Source: JAWWPG01 sp037719575
Lineage (GTDB): Bacteria > Actinomycetota > Actinomycetes > Propionibacteriales > Nocardioidaceae
DNA length: 35,802 bases
Direction of reading: 5' to 3'
Assembly (NCBI GenBank): GCA_037719575.1
Contig: JBBJMF010000018.1
Coordinates: 1 to 35,802, forward strand
The position numbers and the translations under genes were made by a program. The notes under the pieces were generated by a model. That model ran no database searches. It worked only from the letters and a program-made list of their open reading frames with translations, and was not told where the DNA came from. The stretch's first letter is position 1. Each line of letters starts with the position of its first letter. Shown here in pieces: positions 8,560 to 17,712 of the stretch.

Positions 8560-9714
8560 ATGCCAATCAATCAGGCTGCGCCTCCCGAGGCGGTGCGCGC
8601 CGAGGCGGTGATCGACCTCGACGCGATCGCCGCGAACACGGCCGCGCTACGCGCCCACGTCGAGGACCGCGACGTGATGGCCGTGGTCAAGGCCGACGGC
8701 TACGGGCACGGCATGGTCGAGGCGGCTCGGGCGGCCCGCGCCGGCGGCGCCGGGTGGCTGGGCGTCGCGCTTCTCGACGAGGCGCTTGCGCTGCGCGCTG
8801 CTGGCGACCGGGGCCCGGTGCTCTCCTGGCTCGCGGTTCCCGGCGAGCGGTACGACGCGGCGCTGGGGGCCGGCGTCGAGGTGTCGGCGTACTCCGTCGC
8901 CCAGCTCGACGAGATCCGCACGGCGGCCAGGACGACCGGGACCCGCGCCGCGGTGCAGCTCAAGCTCGACTCGGGTCTGGGTCGTGGCGGGGCGCACCTC
9001 GACACGTGGCCGGCGCTGGTCGAGGCAGCGAGGGCCGCGGAGGACGCGGGGCAGGTCGATGTCACAGGTGTCTGGTCACACTTCGCGTGCTCGGACGAGC
9101 CCGAGCACCCCTCCGTCGGAGCGCAGCTCACAACGTTTCGGGCCGGGGTCGAGCACGCTATCGGCGCCGGGCTGGAGCCGCGACACCTGCACCTGGCGAA
9201 CTCGGGCGCCGTGCTCGCGATTCCTGAGGCGTGGTTCACGATGGTGCGACCCGGCATCTCCCTCTACGGCGTCTCGCCCTTCGCCGACGGCTCGACCCCG
9301 GTCCCGCTGCGGCCCGCGATGCGCCTCCAGGCACGCCTCGCGATGGTCAAACGGGTCCACGCCGGGCAGGGCGTGTCCTACGGTCACGCCTACACGACGG
9401 CTTCGGGGACCACGCTCGCGCTCGTGCCTCTCGGGTACGGCGACGGCATCCCTCGCCACGCGTCGAACCGCGGGCCGGTCTACGTCAACGGCGAGGTCTT
9501 CACGATCGCCGGCCGGGTCTGCATGGACCAGCTCGTCGTCGACATCGGCGACCACGAGGCCGACGCCGGTGACCTCGCGGTGCTGATCGGTGACGCGACC
9601 CGAGGCGAGCCGACGGCCCACGACTGGGCGGCCGCCTCCGACACGATCGGCTACGAGATCGTCACCCGCATCGGGTCCCGCGTGCCACGGCGCTACGTCG
9701 GAGAGCTGACGTGA
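8560..9714 (+). CDS. alr: Alanine racemase
   Basis: A 384-residue PLP enzyme that interconverts L- and D-alanine for peptidoglycan. The frame is open upstream to 8434, but ATG 8560 is chosen because GGGAGG sits 2-8 bases before it and the family sequence starts just inside (AEAVIDLDAIAANTAALR). The PLP-binding lysine is in AVVKADGYGHGM. The second-half motifs are GVSYGHAYTT, with the catalytic Tyr, and RVCMDQLVVDIGD. The length matches the family. The last bases overlap the GTG of the next gene, starting a translationally coupled run with the hydrolase and tsaE. Confidence 0.95.
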   Translation: MPINQAAPPEAVRAEAVIDLDAIAANTAALRAHVEDRDVMAVVKADGYGHGMVEAARAARAGGAGWLGVALLDEALALRAAGDRGPVLSWLAVPGERYDAALGAGVEVSAYSVAQLDEIRTAARTTGTRAAVQLKLDSGLGRGGAHLDTWPALVEAARAAEDAGQVDVTGVWSHFACSDEPEHPSVGAQLTTFRAGVEHAIGAGLEPRHLHLANSGAVLAIPEAWFTMVRPGISLYGVSPFADGSTPVPLRPAMRLQARLAMVKRVHAGQGVSYGHAYTTASGTTLALVPLGYGDGIPRHASNRGPVYVNGEVFTIAGRVCMDQLVVDIGDHEADAGDLAVLIGDATRGEPTAHDWAAASDTIGYEIVTRIGSRVPRRYVGELT

Positions 9715-10763
9715 GCGGCTCGGCGCTCCGCAGGTACGTCGGCCTGGCCGGCGCCACCGCCGGGGTGATCGTGGCCGGCACCGCTGCCGGCGTGCTCGCC
9801 CAGCGCCGCATCGTGGCGACACGCAGATCGGAGGCCGACGTGCCCCTCGGCTCGTTGCGTGGCGACCTCCACCCGGTCCTGACCGGCGACGGGCTCGCAC
9901 TCCACGCCGAGGTAGACGAGCCCATCTCCGACCAAGCGGCCGGCGTCCCGACCGTCGTGTTCGTCCATGGCTTCGGGCTCACCCTGGACGGATGGCACTT
10001 CCAGCGACTCGCCCTGCGCGGCGACTACCGACTGGTGCTCTACGACCAGCGCTCGCACGGCCGGTCGGGCCGCTCGCGGGCGGAGAACTGCACGATCGAC
10101 CGGCTCGGGGACGACCTGGAGCGCGTGGTCGAGACGCTGGCGCCCACCGGACCGGTCGTGCTGGTCGGCCATTCCATGGGAGGGATGACGATCCTCGCCG
10201 TGGCGCAGCGACACCCGGAGTGGCTCAGACATCGGGTAGCGGGCGTCACCCTCGTCTCCACCTGCGCCGACGGCATGGGCGATGTCACGTTCGGCCTCCC
10301 GCGTGGCCTCGCCCGAGCGATCAACGACGCCTCTCCTTCGCTCCTGAGCGCCCTGGCGCGGGCACCGAAGCTCGTCGAGCGCGGCAGGCGCTTCGGGTCG
10401 GCGTACGCGTTCGCGATCACCCAACGGCTCGCCTTCGGGGGACCGGTGCCCCAAGAGCTTGTCGACTTCACCGACGAGATGCTGTCGTCGACACCGGTCG
10501 ACGTGCTGGCCAGCTTCTATCCCGAGTTCGCGAGGCTCGACAAGGCCGACGTGCTGGTGGCCGGGACCTGGCCACCCACGACGATCATCTGCGGCGACAA
10601 GGACCCGCTCACCCCGGTCCGGCTGAGCCGGCGAATGGCACTGGCCGTGGCGGGGTCGCGTCTCGTCGAGGTCGCAGACGCCGGACACCTGGTGATGCTG
10701 GAGCGCCACGACCTCGTGAGCGACGAGATCGCGCTGCTGCTCAAGACCGTGCAGACGGCATGA
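9711..10763 (+). CDS. Alpha/beta-fold hydrolase with N-terminal membrane anchor
   Basis: A 350-residue alpha/beta hydrolase. The GTG start overlaps the alr stop by 4 bases. A single hydrophobic helix near residues 7-28 (GLAGATAGVIVAGTAAGVLA) probably anchors it in the membrane. The fold signature is complete: the oxyanion loop FVHGFGLTLDGW, the nucleophile Ser155 in GHSMGGM, an acid in IICGDKDPLTPV, and the His in DAGHLVML. The substrate is unknown. A hydrolase at this place between alr and tsaE recurs in actinobacteria, which suggests a housekeeping role. Confidence 0.9.
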   Translation: MSGSALRRYVGLAGATAGVIVAGTAAGVLAQRRIVATRRSEADVPLGSLRGDLHPVLTGDGLALHAEVDEPISDQAAGVPTVVFVHGFGLTLDGWHFQRLALRGDYRLVLYDQRSHGRSGRSRAENCTIDRLGDDLERVVETLAPTGPVVLVGHSMGGMTILAVAQRHPEWLRHRVAGVTLVSTCADGMGDVTFGLPRGLARAINDASPSLLSALARAPKLVERGRRFGSAYAFAITQRLAFGGPVPQELVDFTDEMLSSTPVDVLASFYPEFARLDKADVLVAGTWPPTTIICGDKDPLTPVRLSRRMALAVAGSRLVEVADAGHLVMLERHDLVSDEIALLLKTVQTA

Positions 10764-11317
10764 CCCGCCGCGGCTCGAGCGCGCACCCCGTGCCGAGGCT
10801 CGAGATCCGAGCGGCCGGCGCCGACGAGACCCGAGAGGTCGGTCGGCGGCTGGCGGGAGTGCTCGCAGCGGGCGACATCGTGGTGCTCGTCGGCGACCTC
10901 GGCGCGGGCAAGACCACCCTTGCGCAAGGCATCGGCGCCGGACTCGGGGTCCGCGGAGACGTGACGTCGCCGACCTTCGTGATCTCGCGGGTGCACCCCT
11001 CTATGACCGAGGGCCCCGCGCTCGTCCACGTCGACGCCTACCGACTAGGGGGGGGCGCCGAGCTCGACGACCTGGACCTCGACGAGACCCTCGAGGTGGC
11101 CGTGACCGTGGTCGAGTGGGGAGACGGGATCGCTGACGCCCTGTCCGCGAACCGGTTGCGAGTTCACTTGAGCCGACAACGCGGCAGTGGCCCGCTGCAC
11201 GGGGAGGACGAGCCTCGCACGATCACGATCGAGGCGCTTGGACCTCGCTGGACGGGAGTCGCGCTGGGCGAGGTCGTCGCCAGTCACGTTGCGCACGCTC
11301 ACCGTTCGTCGCCCTAG
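10760..11317 (+). CDS. tsaE: tRNA (adenosine(37)-N6)-threonylcarbamoyltransferase complex ATPase TsaE
   Basis: A 185-residue TsaE, the ATPase that drives turnover of the TsaB-TsaD complex in t6A37 tRNA modification. ATG 10760 overlaps the hydrolase stop (ATGA) and so is preferred over the longer open frame. The Walker A motif is GDLGAGKTT, followed by GVRGDVTSPTFVISRVH, HVDAYRLGGG and VVEWGD, all family hallmarks. There is a low-conservation extension of about 15 residues at the N-terminus and a longer tail at the C-terminus. tsaB follows 12 bases downstream. Confidence 0.94.
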   Translation: MTRRGSSAHPVPRLEIRAAGADETREVGRRLAGVLAAGDIVVLVGDLGAGKTTLAQGIGAGLGVRGDVTSPTFVISRVHPSMTEGPALVHVDAYRLGGGAELDDLDLDETLEVAVTVVEWGDGIADALSANRLRVHLSRQRGSGPLHGEDEPRTITIEALGPRWTGVALGEVVASHVAHAHRSSP

Positions 11318-11329
11318 GCTGGCGGCGCC

Positions 11330-11956
11330 ATGCTGCTAGCTCTGGACACCGGCACCGATGCCGTCACCGTCGCCGTCCTCGACGGTACGGCGGTCGTGGC
11401 CGAGTCGACCCTGGAGGACCGCCTGCGTCACGGGGAGCTGCTGGCCCCCGTCATCGCGCAGGTGCTTGCCGACGCCGCGGTGTCGCCGAACGCGTTGACG
11501 CGGATCGCCGTCGGGGTCGGGCCTGGACCGTTCACGGGCGTTCGCATCGGTCTCGCCACCGCTACGACGATGGCGATGGCTCTCGGCATCGACGTCGTCG
11601 GAGTGTGCACCCTCGATGTCATCGCGTCGGCGGTGGAGATCGACGGTCCGTTCATGGTCGCCACTGATGCGCGCCGCAAGGAGGTCTACTGGGCGCGCTA
11701 CGCCTCGCCGTACCTGCGAGAGGCCGGGCCGGCGGTCGACCTCCCCGGGGCGGTCGCGAGCGACCTGCCGGTGGCCGGCAACGGCCCCCGGCTCTACCCC
11801 GACGACCTCTCGCCCGCGGTTCCGCCCCGTCTGCCGAGTGCAGCCCTGCTGGGTCGCCTCGTCGTGGCGGGCCGGGCGCGGCTGCTCCCGACGGTGCCGC
11901 TCTACCTGAGGAGGCCCGACGCCAGCGTCCCGACCACGCCCAGGAGGGTCACGTGA
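11330..11956 (+). CDS. tsaB: tRNA threonylcarbamoyladenosine biosynthesis protein TsaB
   Basis: A 208-residue TsaB, the inactive ASKHA-fold partner that dimerises with TsaD. It begins LLALDTGTDAVTVAVLDG, continues through RHGELLAPVI and the strongly conserved GVGPGPFTGVRIGLATA, and has DARRKEVYWARY in the middle. TAGGCT at 11315-11320 lies 9 bases before the ATG and could be a -10 element giving a very short leader. Its stop overlaps the GTG of rimI by 4 bases. Confidence 0.94.
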   Translation: MLLALDTGTDAVTVAVLDGTAVVAESTLEDRLRHGELLAPVIAQVLADAAVSPNALTRIAVGVGPGPFTGVRIGLATATTMAMALGIDVVGVCTLDVIASAVEIDGPFMVATDARRKEVYWARYASPYLREAGPAVDLPGAVASDLPVAGNGPRLYPDDLSPAVPPRLPSAALLGRLVVAGRARLLPTVPLYLRRPDASVPTTPRRVT

Positions 11957-12414
11957 CTGATCTGCGTGAGGGGGTGGCGGCGGACCTCGAGCCGGTGCAG
12001 GTCCTGGACTCGGCCGTCTTCGGCGCCACCGCCTGGACCCGCATCGCCTGGGCGGCCGAGTTCGACGGTCTCGGCGAGAACCGGGTTGTCGTGGTGGCGG
12101 TCTCCGGCGAGGCGCTCGCCGGCTACGCCGTGCTGCGCGTGCTCGGGCCCGTCGCCGAGCTGCTGCGCATCGGTGTCGCAGCCGGACGTCAGCGGGCTGG
12201 CGTCGGGACGGCCCTGCTCGGGGCTCTCATCGACAAGGCCGAGGACGCCGGGTGTGCGGAGATGCTGCTCGAGGTGGGGTCCCGTAACGCGCCCGCGCTC
12301 TCGCTCTACCGTGGGCACGGGTTCGAGGAGCTCTCCAGACGCCGCCGCTACTACCCAGGTGGCACCGACGCGATCGTGATGCGACGAGGGTTGCCGCGTC
12401 GTGCCGGCGAATGA
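11953..12414 (+). CDS. rimI: Ribosomal-protein-S18-alanine N-acetyltransferase
   Basis: A 153-residue GNAT acetyltransferase of the RimI type, which acetylates the N-terminal Ala of ribosomal protein S18. The acetyl-CoA loop is RIGVAAGRQRAGVGTALLGA, followed by LEVGSRNAPALSLYRGHGFE, the RimI C-terminal signature. The GTG start overlaps the tsaB stop. In many actinobacteria tsaD follows rimI or is fused to it. Here the protein ends normally with no TsaD domain, and the next gene is convergent. Confidence 0.93.
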   Translation: MTDLREGVAADLEPVQVLDSAVFGATAWTRIAWAAEFDGLGENRVVVVAVSGEALAGYAVLRVLGPVAELLRIGVAAGRQRAGVGTALLGALIDKAEDAGCAEMLLEVGSRNAPALSLYRGHGFEELSRRRRYYPGGTDAIVMRRGLPRRAGE

Positions 12415-12464
12415 GCGAGCAGGCAACGCCCGAGACCGGATGTGCCGGTTCGTGAGGTGACCGG

Positions 12465-13682
12465 TCAGGGGAGAGGCTCGACGAGCAGGGCGGCCGCCGA
12501 GCCGGGAGTCCGGGTCAGGATCAGCGTCGCGTGCTGGTCACCGTGCAGCGCGAGCCGGCGGCGCAGCTCCTCGGGAGTGACCGCGATGCCCCGCTTCTTG
12601 ATCGTGAGAGCACCGATGCCCCGGCTCCGCAGGGCAGGGCGCAGCTGCCTCTCCCGGAACGGCAGCACCTCCAGGACCCGGAACCGGCGGGCGAAGGGAC
12701 TCGCCACGTCCCGGTCGGAGGAGACGTAGGCCAGGTGCGGGTCGAGCAGCCAGCCGGCAACCCCCCCGACGACGACGGACACGAGATGCGCCCGGATGAC
12801 CGCAGGGTCAGGCTCGTAGACGAAGTCTCCGACGGCCGAAATGGGGGGCGCGCCGACCGGGGCGTCCGCCTCCGTGAGCGACGCTTCGCCGCCCGCAGCC
12901 GTCAGCAGTGTCGCGCGCCGTCGCGTCGTGCCCCGCGAAGGAGGAGGCGACCAGAGCGCCACCTCCTTGAGGTCGCCGTCGAGACTGACCCACTCCGCCT
13001 CGACAAGCGGGGGGACCAGGTCATGGTCGAGACCCGGGCCGAGCTTGACCACGACCTGTCCGGGCTGCCCCGCGACCGAGGGTCCTGGGCCGAGCAGGGA
13101 GAGCACGAAGTCCCAGCTCGGGGAGAAGGCCCGCGGGTCGAACACCCGGGTGGCCCCCTGGCGCCTGGCGGGGTCCGCGAAGACCGCGGCGAACCCGGCG
13201 CGGTCGGCGTCCTGTGCGGTTCCCTCGATGACGGACCCGCCCAGCCCGAGCACTGCGAGGTTGGCGGCGGCAACGGCAGCCGTCAGGCCGTCGCTGTCGA
13301 CCCCGGTGACCGCGTAGCCTGCCGCGGCGAACGCCATCAGGTCGGACCCGACTCCGCATCCCAGGTCCAGAAGCGGCCGCGCGCCGCCCGCCCCTGCCCG
13401 AGTGGTCCGATGGCGTGCCACTCTCGGGTGGGTTCCCTGCTCGAGGCCGGCCGAAGTGAAGTAGAGCCGGGTCGCGTCGGCACCGAACTTGGCCGCCGCT
13501 GACCGGCGCAGACCCGCCTGGGTGATCGCGGCAGCGACGTGCTCGGCGGCGAGGGCGCGGTCCGTCCGGCGCAGCCGCTCACTGAGGGCCAGGACATCAG
13601 TGTCGTCGTACGCCGACATGGCCGCGCCCAGCAGCCGCTGCCCGCGCGGCGTGAGCAGGAACGCGAAGCCGTCGGCGTCCAC
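12465..13682 (-). CDS. Class I SAM-dependent methyltransferase with THUMP-like domain
   Basis: A methyltransferase of about 405 residues. The SAM-binding motif LLDLGCGVGSDLMAF and VTGVDSDGLTAA are followed by the motif IV-like VFADPARR. The C-terminus (GALTIKKRGIAVTPEELRRR to the end) matches the THUMP-like domain found in actinobacterial relatives, which suggests an RNA substrate. The frame is open to a GTG at 13745. I prefer GTG 13682 because family members begin close to the FLLTPRGQRLL segment, and because 13745 lies inside the CIRCE operator of the opposite strand. Neither start has a good ribosome binding site. The gene is convergent with rimI and divergent from groES. Confidence 0.88.
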   Translation of the reverse strand: MDADGFAFLLTPRGQRLLGAAMSAYDDTDVLALSERLRRTDRALAAEHVAAAITQAGLRRSAAAKFGADATRLYFTSAGLEQGTHPRVARHRTTRAGAGGARPLLDLGCGVGSDLMAFAAAGYAVTGVDSDGLTAAVAAANLAVLGLGGSVIEGTAQDADRAGFAAVFADPARRQGATRVFDPRAFSPSWDFVLSLLGPGPSVAGQPGQVVVKLGPGLDHDLVPPLVEAEWVSLDGDLKEVALWSPPPSRGTTRRRATLLTAAGGEASLTEADAPVGAPPISAVGDFVYEPDPAVIRAHLVSVVVGGVAGWLLDPHLAYVSSDRDVASPFARRFRVLEVLPFRERQLRPALRSRGIGALTIKKRGIAVTPEELRRRLALHGDQHATLILTRTPGSAAALLVEPLP

Positions 13683-13738
13683 GCCGACATGCTGCCAGAC
13701 CGGTGACGAGGCGGAGTCTTCCAGCCACCGAGCCGGCT

Positions 13739-13768
13739 TTGGCACTCACCGAGCCAGAGTGCTAGATT
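13739..13768 (+). promoter_or_regulatory. CIRCE operator and promoter of groES-groEL
   Basis: TTGGCACTC (13739-13747), nine bases, then GAGTGCTAG (13757-13765) is a near-perfect CIRCE element, the HrcA repressor site (consensus TTAGCACTC-N9-GAGTGCTAA). A promoter is built into it: TTGGCA at 13739 as -35 and TAGATT at 13763-13768 as -10, with an 18-base spacer. HrcA binding would therefore block RNA polymerase directly. The element reaches the possible upstream GTG start of the divergent methyltransferase gene. Confidence 0.9.
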
Positions 13769-13896
13769 CTGAGATGGCAGCCTCGACCCGAGGGTGCCAC
13801 CTGCGAAGGGGTCACGGCACCCGCGACGACGTGTCCGTTTCGCATCCCATCCGTGAACGCACACCTCTCTTATCAAGTGAAAGGCGAGGTCAGCAA

Positions 13897-14199
13897 GTGT
13901 CCAAAGGCATTATGATCAAGCCCCTCGAAGACCGCATCGTCGTCCAGACGAACGAAGCCGAGCAGACCACGGCCTCCGGCCTGGTCATCCCCGACACCGC
14001 CAAGGAGAAGCCCCAGGAGGGCACGGTCCTCGCGGTCGGTCCGGGTCGGATCGACGACAACGGCAAACGAATCCCGCTCGACATCGCTGAAGGTGACACG
14101 GTCATCTACAGCAAGTACGGCGGCACCGAGGTCAAGTACTCGGGTGAGGACTATCTCATCCTCTCGGCCCGCGACGTGCTTGCCAAGGTCGACAAGTAA
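13897..14199 (+). CDS. groES: Co-chaperonin GroES
   Basis: A 100-residue GroES (Cpn10), which caps the GroEL ring. GTG 13897 is chosen because GGCGAGG lies 8 bases upstream and the resulting protein has the usual length; an internal ATG at 13912 is the alternative. It contains IKPLEDRIVVQTNEAEQ, the mobile-loop region TTASGLVIPDTAKEKPQEG, and the C-terminal YSGEDYLILSARDVLAKVDK. The leader of about 130 bases starts at the CIRCE promoter. groEL follows after 140 bases with a large hairpin between them. Confidence 0.97.
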   Translation: MSKGIMIKPLEDRIVVQTNEAEQTTASGLVIPDTAKEKPQEGTVLAVGPGRIDDNGKRIPLDIAEGDTVIYSKYGGTEVKYSGEDYLILSARDVLAKVDK

Positions 14200-14216
14200 C
14201 CATCACTACTCCGCAC

Positions 14217-14259
14217 GCTGCGCCCCGGACGCCCTGCTTCGGGGCAGCCGGGGCGCAGC
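14217..14259 (+). promoter_or_regulatory. Large hairpin between groES and groEL
   Basis: A perfect 12-bp inverted repeat pairs GCTGCGCCCCGG (14217-14228) with CCGGGGCGCAGC (14248-14259). The 19-base loop can form a further small stem (CTGC/GCAG) around TTCG. It begins 17 bases after the groES stop and has no T-tract, and groEL follows. It may act as a partial terminator or RNA-processing or stability element that sets the groES:groEL ratio. The structure is visible; the role is inferred. Confidence 0.65.
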
Positions 14260-14339
14260 CGTCGGAGCCACCAGCAGACCCGACGTCTCGGCCGCCCACC
14301 GCGACCGTGGACGACGGCTGACCAGAAGGACTCGCACAC

Positions 14340-15956
<1,617 letters not shown>

Positions 15957-15985
15957 GCCTGCCCACGGGCAGGTCGATCGGAGAT

Positions 15986-16023
15986 GGGCCCGGTGCCAGG
16001 TCACTCGACCTGGCGCCGGCCCT
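15986..16023 (+). terminator. Terminator hairpin of the groES-groEL operon
   Basis: A very strong stem of 13 base pairs (one G-T) pairs 15990-16002 with 16007-16019 around an ACTC loop. It extends by three more pairs after one mismatch. A smaller hairpin, CCTGCC-CACG-GGCAGG (15958-15973), directly follows the groEL stop. There is no T-tract. Together they probably end the chaperonin transcript. Confidence 0.75.
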
Positions 16024-16147
16024 GCCGCATCAGCTGACATCGAGCTGGCCGGCCACGGCCGCCCCCGACGACCACCCCCGCCGCCCCCGCTGCGGCCGCC
16101 CACACCGACAGCCGCCGCGCCGTCGGCATGTCCCCCCACGCCCTCGA

Positions 16148-16153
16148 TACCAT
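16148..16153 (+). promoter_or_regulatory. Putative -10 element of a leaderless guaB transcript
   Basis: TACCAT ends 7 bases before the ATG at 16161, which places the likely first base of the mRNA at the start codon. A GGTGG between them could instead serve as a weak ribosome binding site. No -35 box is evident. Confidence 0.3.
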
Positions 16154-16160
16154 AGGTGGC

Positions 16161-17678
16161 ATGAGCTCCGCCCCGCTCGACCCGCCAGAGAAGTTCGGGA
16201 TGCTCGGGCTGACGTTCGACGACGTCCTGCTGCTGCCTGGCGAGACCGACGTGGTTCCCGGGGACATCGACACGACCTCGAGGCTCACCCGTGAGCTGAG
16301 CGTCTCGGTCCCGCTGGTGTCCAGCGCCATGGACACCGTCACCGAGTCCCGGATGGCCATCGCGATGGCTCGCCAAGGGGGACTCGGGGTGCTCCATCGC
16401 AACCTCTCGATCGACGAGCAGGCGAGCCAGGTCGACCTCGTCAAGCGCTCGGAGTCGGGCATGATCACGGACCCTGTCACGGTTGGGCCCGATGCCACGA
16501 TCTCGGAGCTCGACGACCTGTGTGGCCGATACCGGGTGTCCGGTCTTCCCGTCGTCGACCACGCGGGTGTGCTGTGCGGCATCATCACCAACCGTGACCT
16601 GCGCTTCGTCCCCGCCGGCGAGTGGGCGCAACGCCTGGTCCGCGAGATCATGACGCCGATGCCTCTCGTCACCGGGCCGGTCGGGATCACGTCGGAGGAC
16701 GCGGCTGCGCTGCTCGCCAAGCACAAGATCGAGAAGCTTCCCCTCGTCGACCACGAAGGCCATCTGACCGGGTTGATCACCGTCAAGGACTTCGTGAAGT
16801 CCGAGCAGTACCCCAAGGCCACGAAGGACGCGGCGGGCCGGCTCGTCGTCGGCGCCGCGGTCGGCTACTTCGGCGACGCGTGGACGCGCGCGACGAGGCT
16901 TGTCGAGGCCGGTGTCGACGTACTCGTCGCCGACACCGCACACGGTCACGTGCGGGTGATGCTCGACATGGTCACCAGACTCAAGTCCGACAAGGCGACG
17001 CGTCATGTCCAGGTCATCGGCGGAAACGTGGCCACCCGCGCCGGCGCCCAGGCCTTCGTCGACGCGGGCGCCGACGGCGTGAAGGTCGGCGTCGGACCCG
17101 GCTCGATCTGCACGACGCGAATCGTGGCCGGCGTGGGCGCCCCGCAGGTGACGGCCATCCACGAGGCTTCGCAGGTCTGCAGACCAGCGGGCGTCCCCGT
17201 GATCGGCGACGGTGGCCTGCAGTACTCCGGCGACATCGCCAAGGCCCTCGTCGCCGGTGCAGACACCGTCATGGTGGGGTCGCTGCTCGCCGGCTGCGAC
17301 GAGAGCCCCGGGGACCTGGTGTTCGTCAACGGCAAGCAGTACAAGAGCTATCGGGGCATGGGCTCCCTCGGGGCGATGTCGTCACGGGGTCGCCAGTCGT
17401 TCTCGAAGGACCGGTACTTCCAGGCGGAGGTGACCAGCGACGACCAGCTGGTGCCCGAGGGTATCGAGGGCCAGGTGCCCTATCGTGGTCCGCTATCGGC
17501 GGTCGCCCACCAGCTCGTCGGCGGACTCCACCAGTCGATGTTCTACGTCGGCGCGCGCACGATCCCCGAGCTCCAGGAGCGTGGCCGGTTCGTGCGGATC
17601 ACCTCGGCGGGCCTCAAGGAGAGCCACCCCCACGACATCCAGATGACCGTCGAAGCCCCCAACTACTCGACGCACTGA
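16161..17678 (+). CDS. guaB: IMP dehydrogenase
   Basis: A 505-residue IMP dehydrogenase, which oxidises IMP to XMP with NAD in the committed step to GMP. The barrel begins FGMLGLTFDDVLLLPGETDV and contains PLVSSAMDTVTESRMAIAMA. Two CBS domains are inserted (about residues 100-215, with IMTPMPLVTG and KIEKLPLVDHEGHLTGLIT). The catalytic Cys317 is in VGPGSICTTRIVAGVGAPQ, and the flap carries GMGSLGAM. The ATG at 16128 would add 11 residues, but 16161 fits the family start and the -10-like element. guaB3 follows 34 bases later, and guaA lies further right at 28728. Confidence 0.96.
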   Translation: MSSAPLDPPEKFGMLGLTFDDVLLLPGETDVVPGDIDTTSRLTRELSVSVPLVSSAMDTVTESRMAIAMARQGGLGVLHRNLSIDEQASQVDLVKRSESGMITDPVTVGPDATISELDDLCGRYRVSGLPVVDHAGVLCGIITNRDLRFVPAGEWAQRLVREIMTPMPLVTGPVGITSEDAAALLAKHKIEKLPLVDHEGHLTGLITVKDFVKSEQYPKATKDAAGRLVVGAAVGYFGDAWTRATRLVEAGVDVLVADTAHGHVRVMLDMVTRLKSDKATRHVQVIGGNVATRAGAQAFVDAGADGVKVGVGPGSICTTRIVAGVGAPQVTAIHEASQVCRPAGVPVIGDGGLQYSGDIAKALVAGADTVMVGSLLAGCDESPGDLVFVNGKQYKSYRGMGSLGAMSSRGRQSFSKDRYFQAEVTSDDQLVPEGIEGQVPYRGPLSAVAHQLVGGLHQSMFYVGARTIPELQERGRFVRITSAGLKESHPHDIQMTVEAPNYSTH

Positions 17679-17712
17679 ATCCGCTGCGGCGCAGCCCGGA
17701 CCCCGAGGACCC

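Noticed and set aside
12435..12449. Small inverted repeat ACCGG/CCGGT between rimI and the methyltransferase gene
   Set aside because: A 5-bp stem is too weak to call a terminator in DNA this rich in GC.
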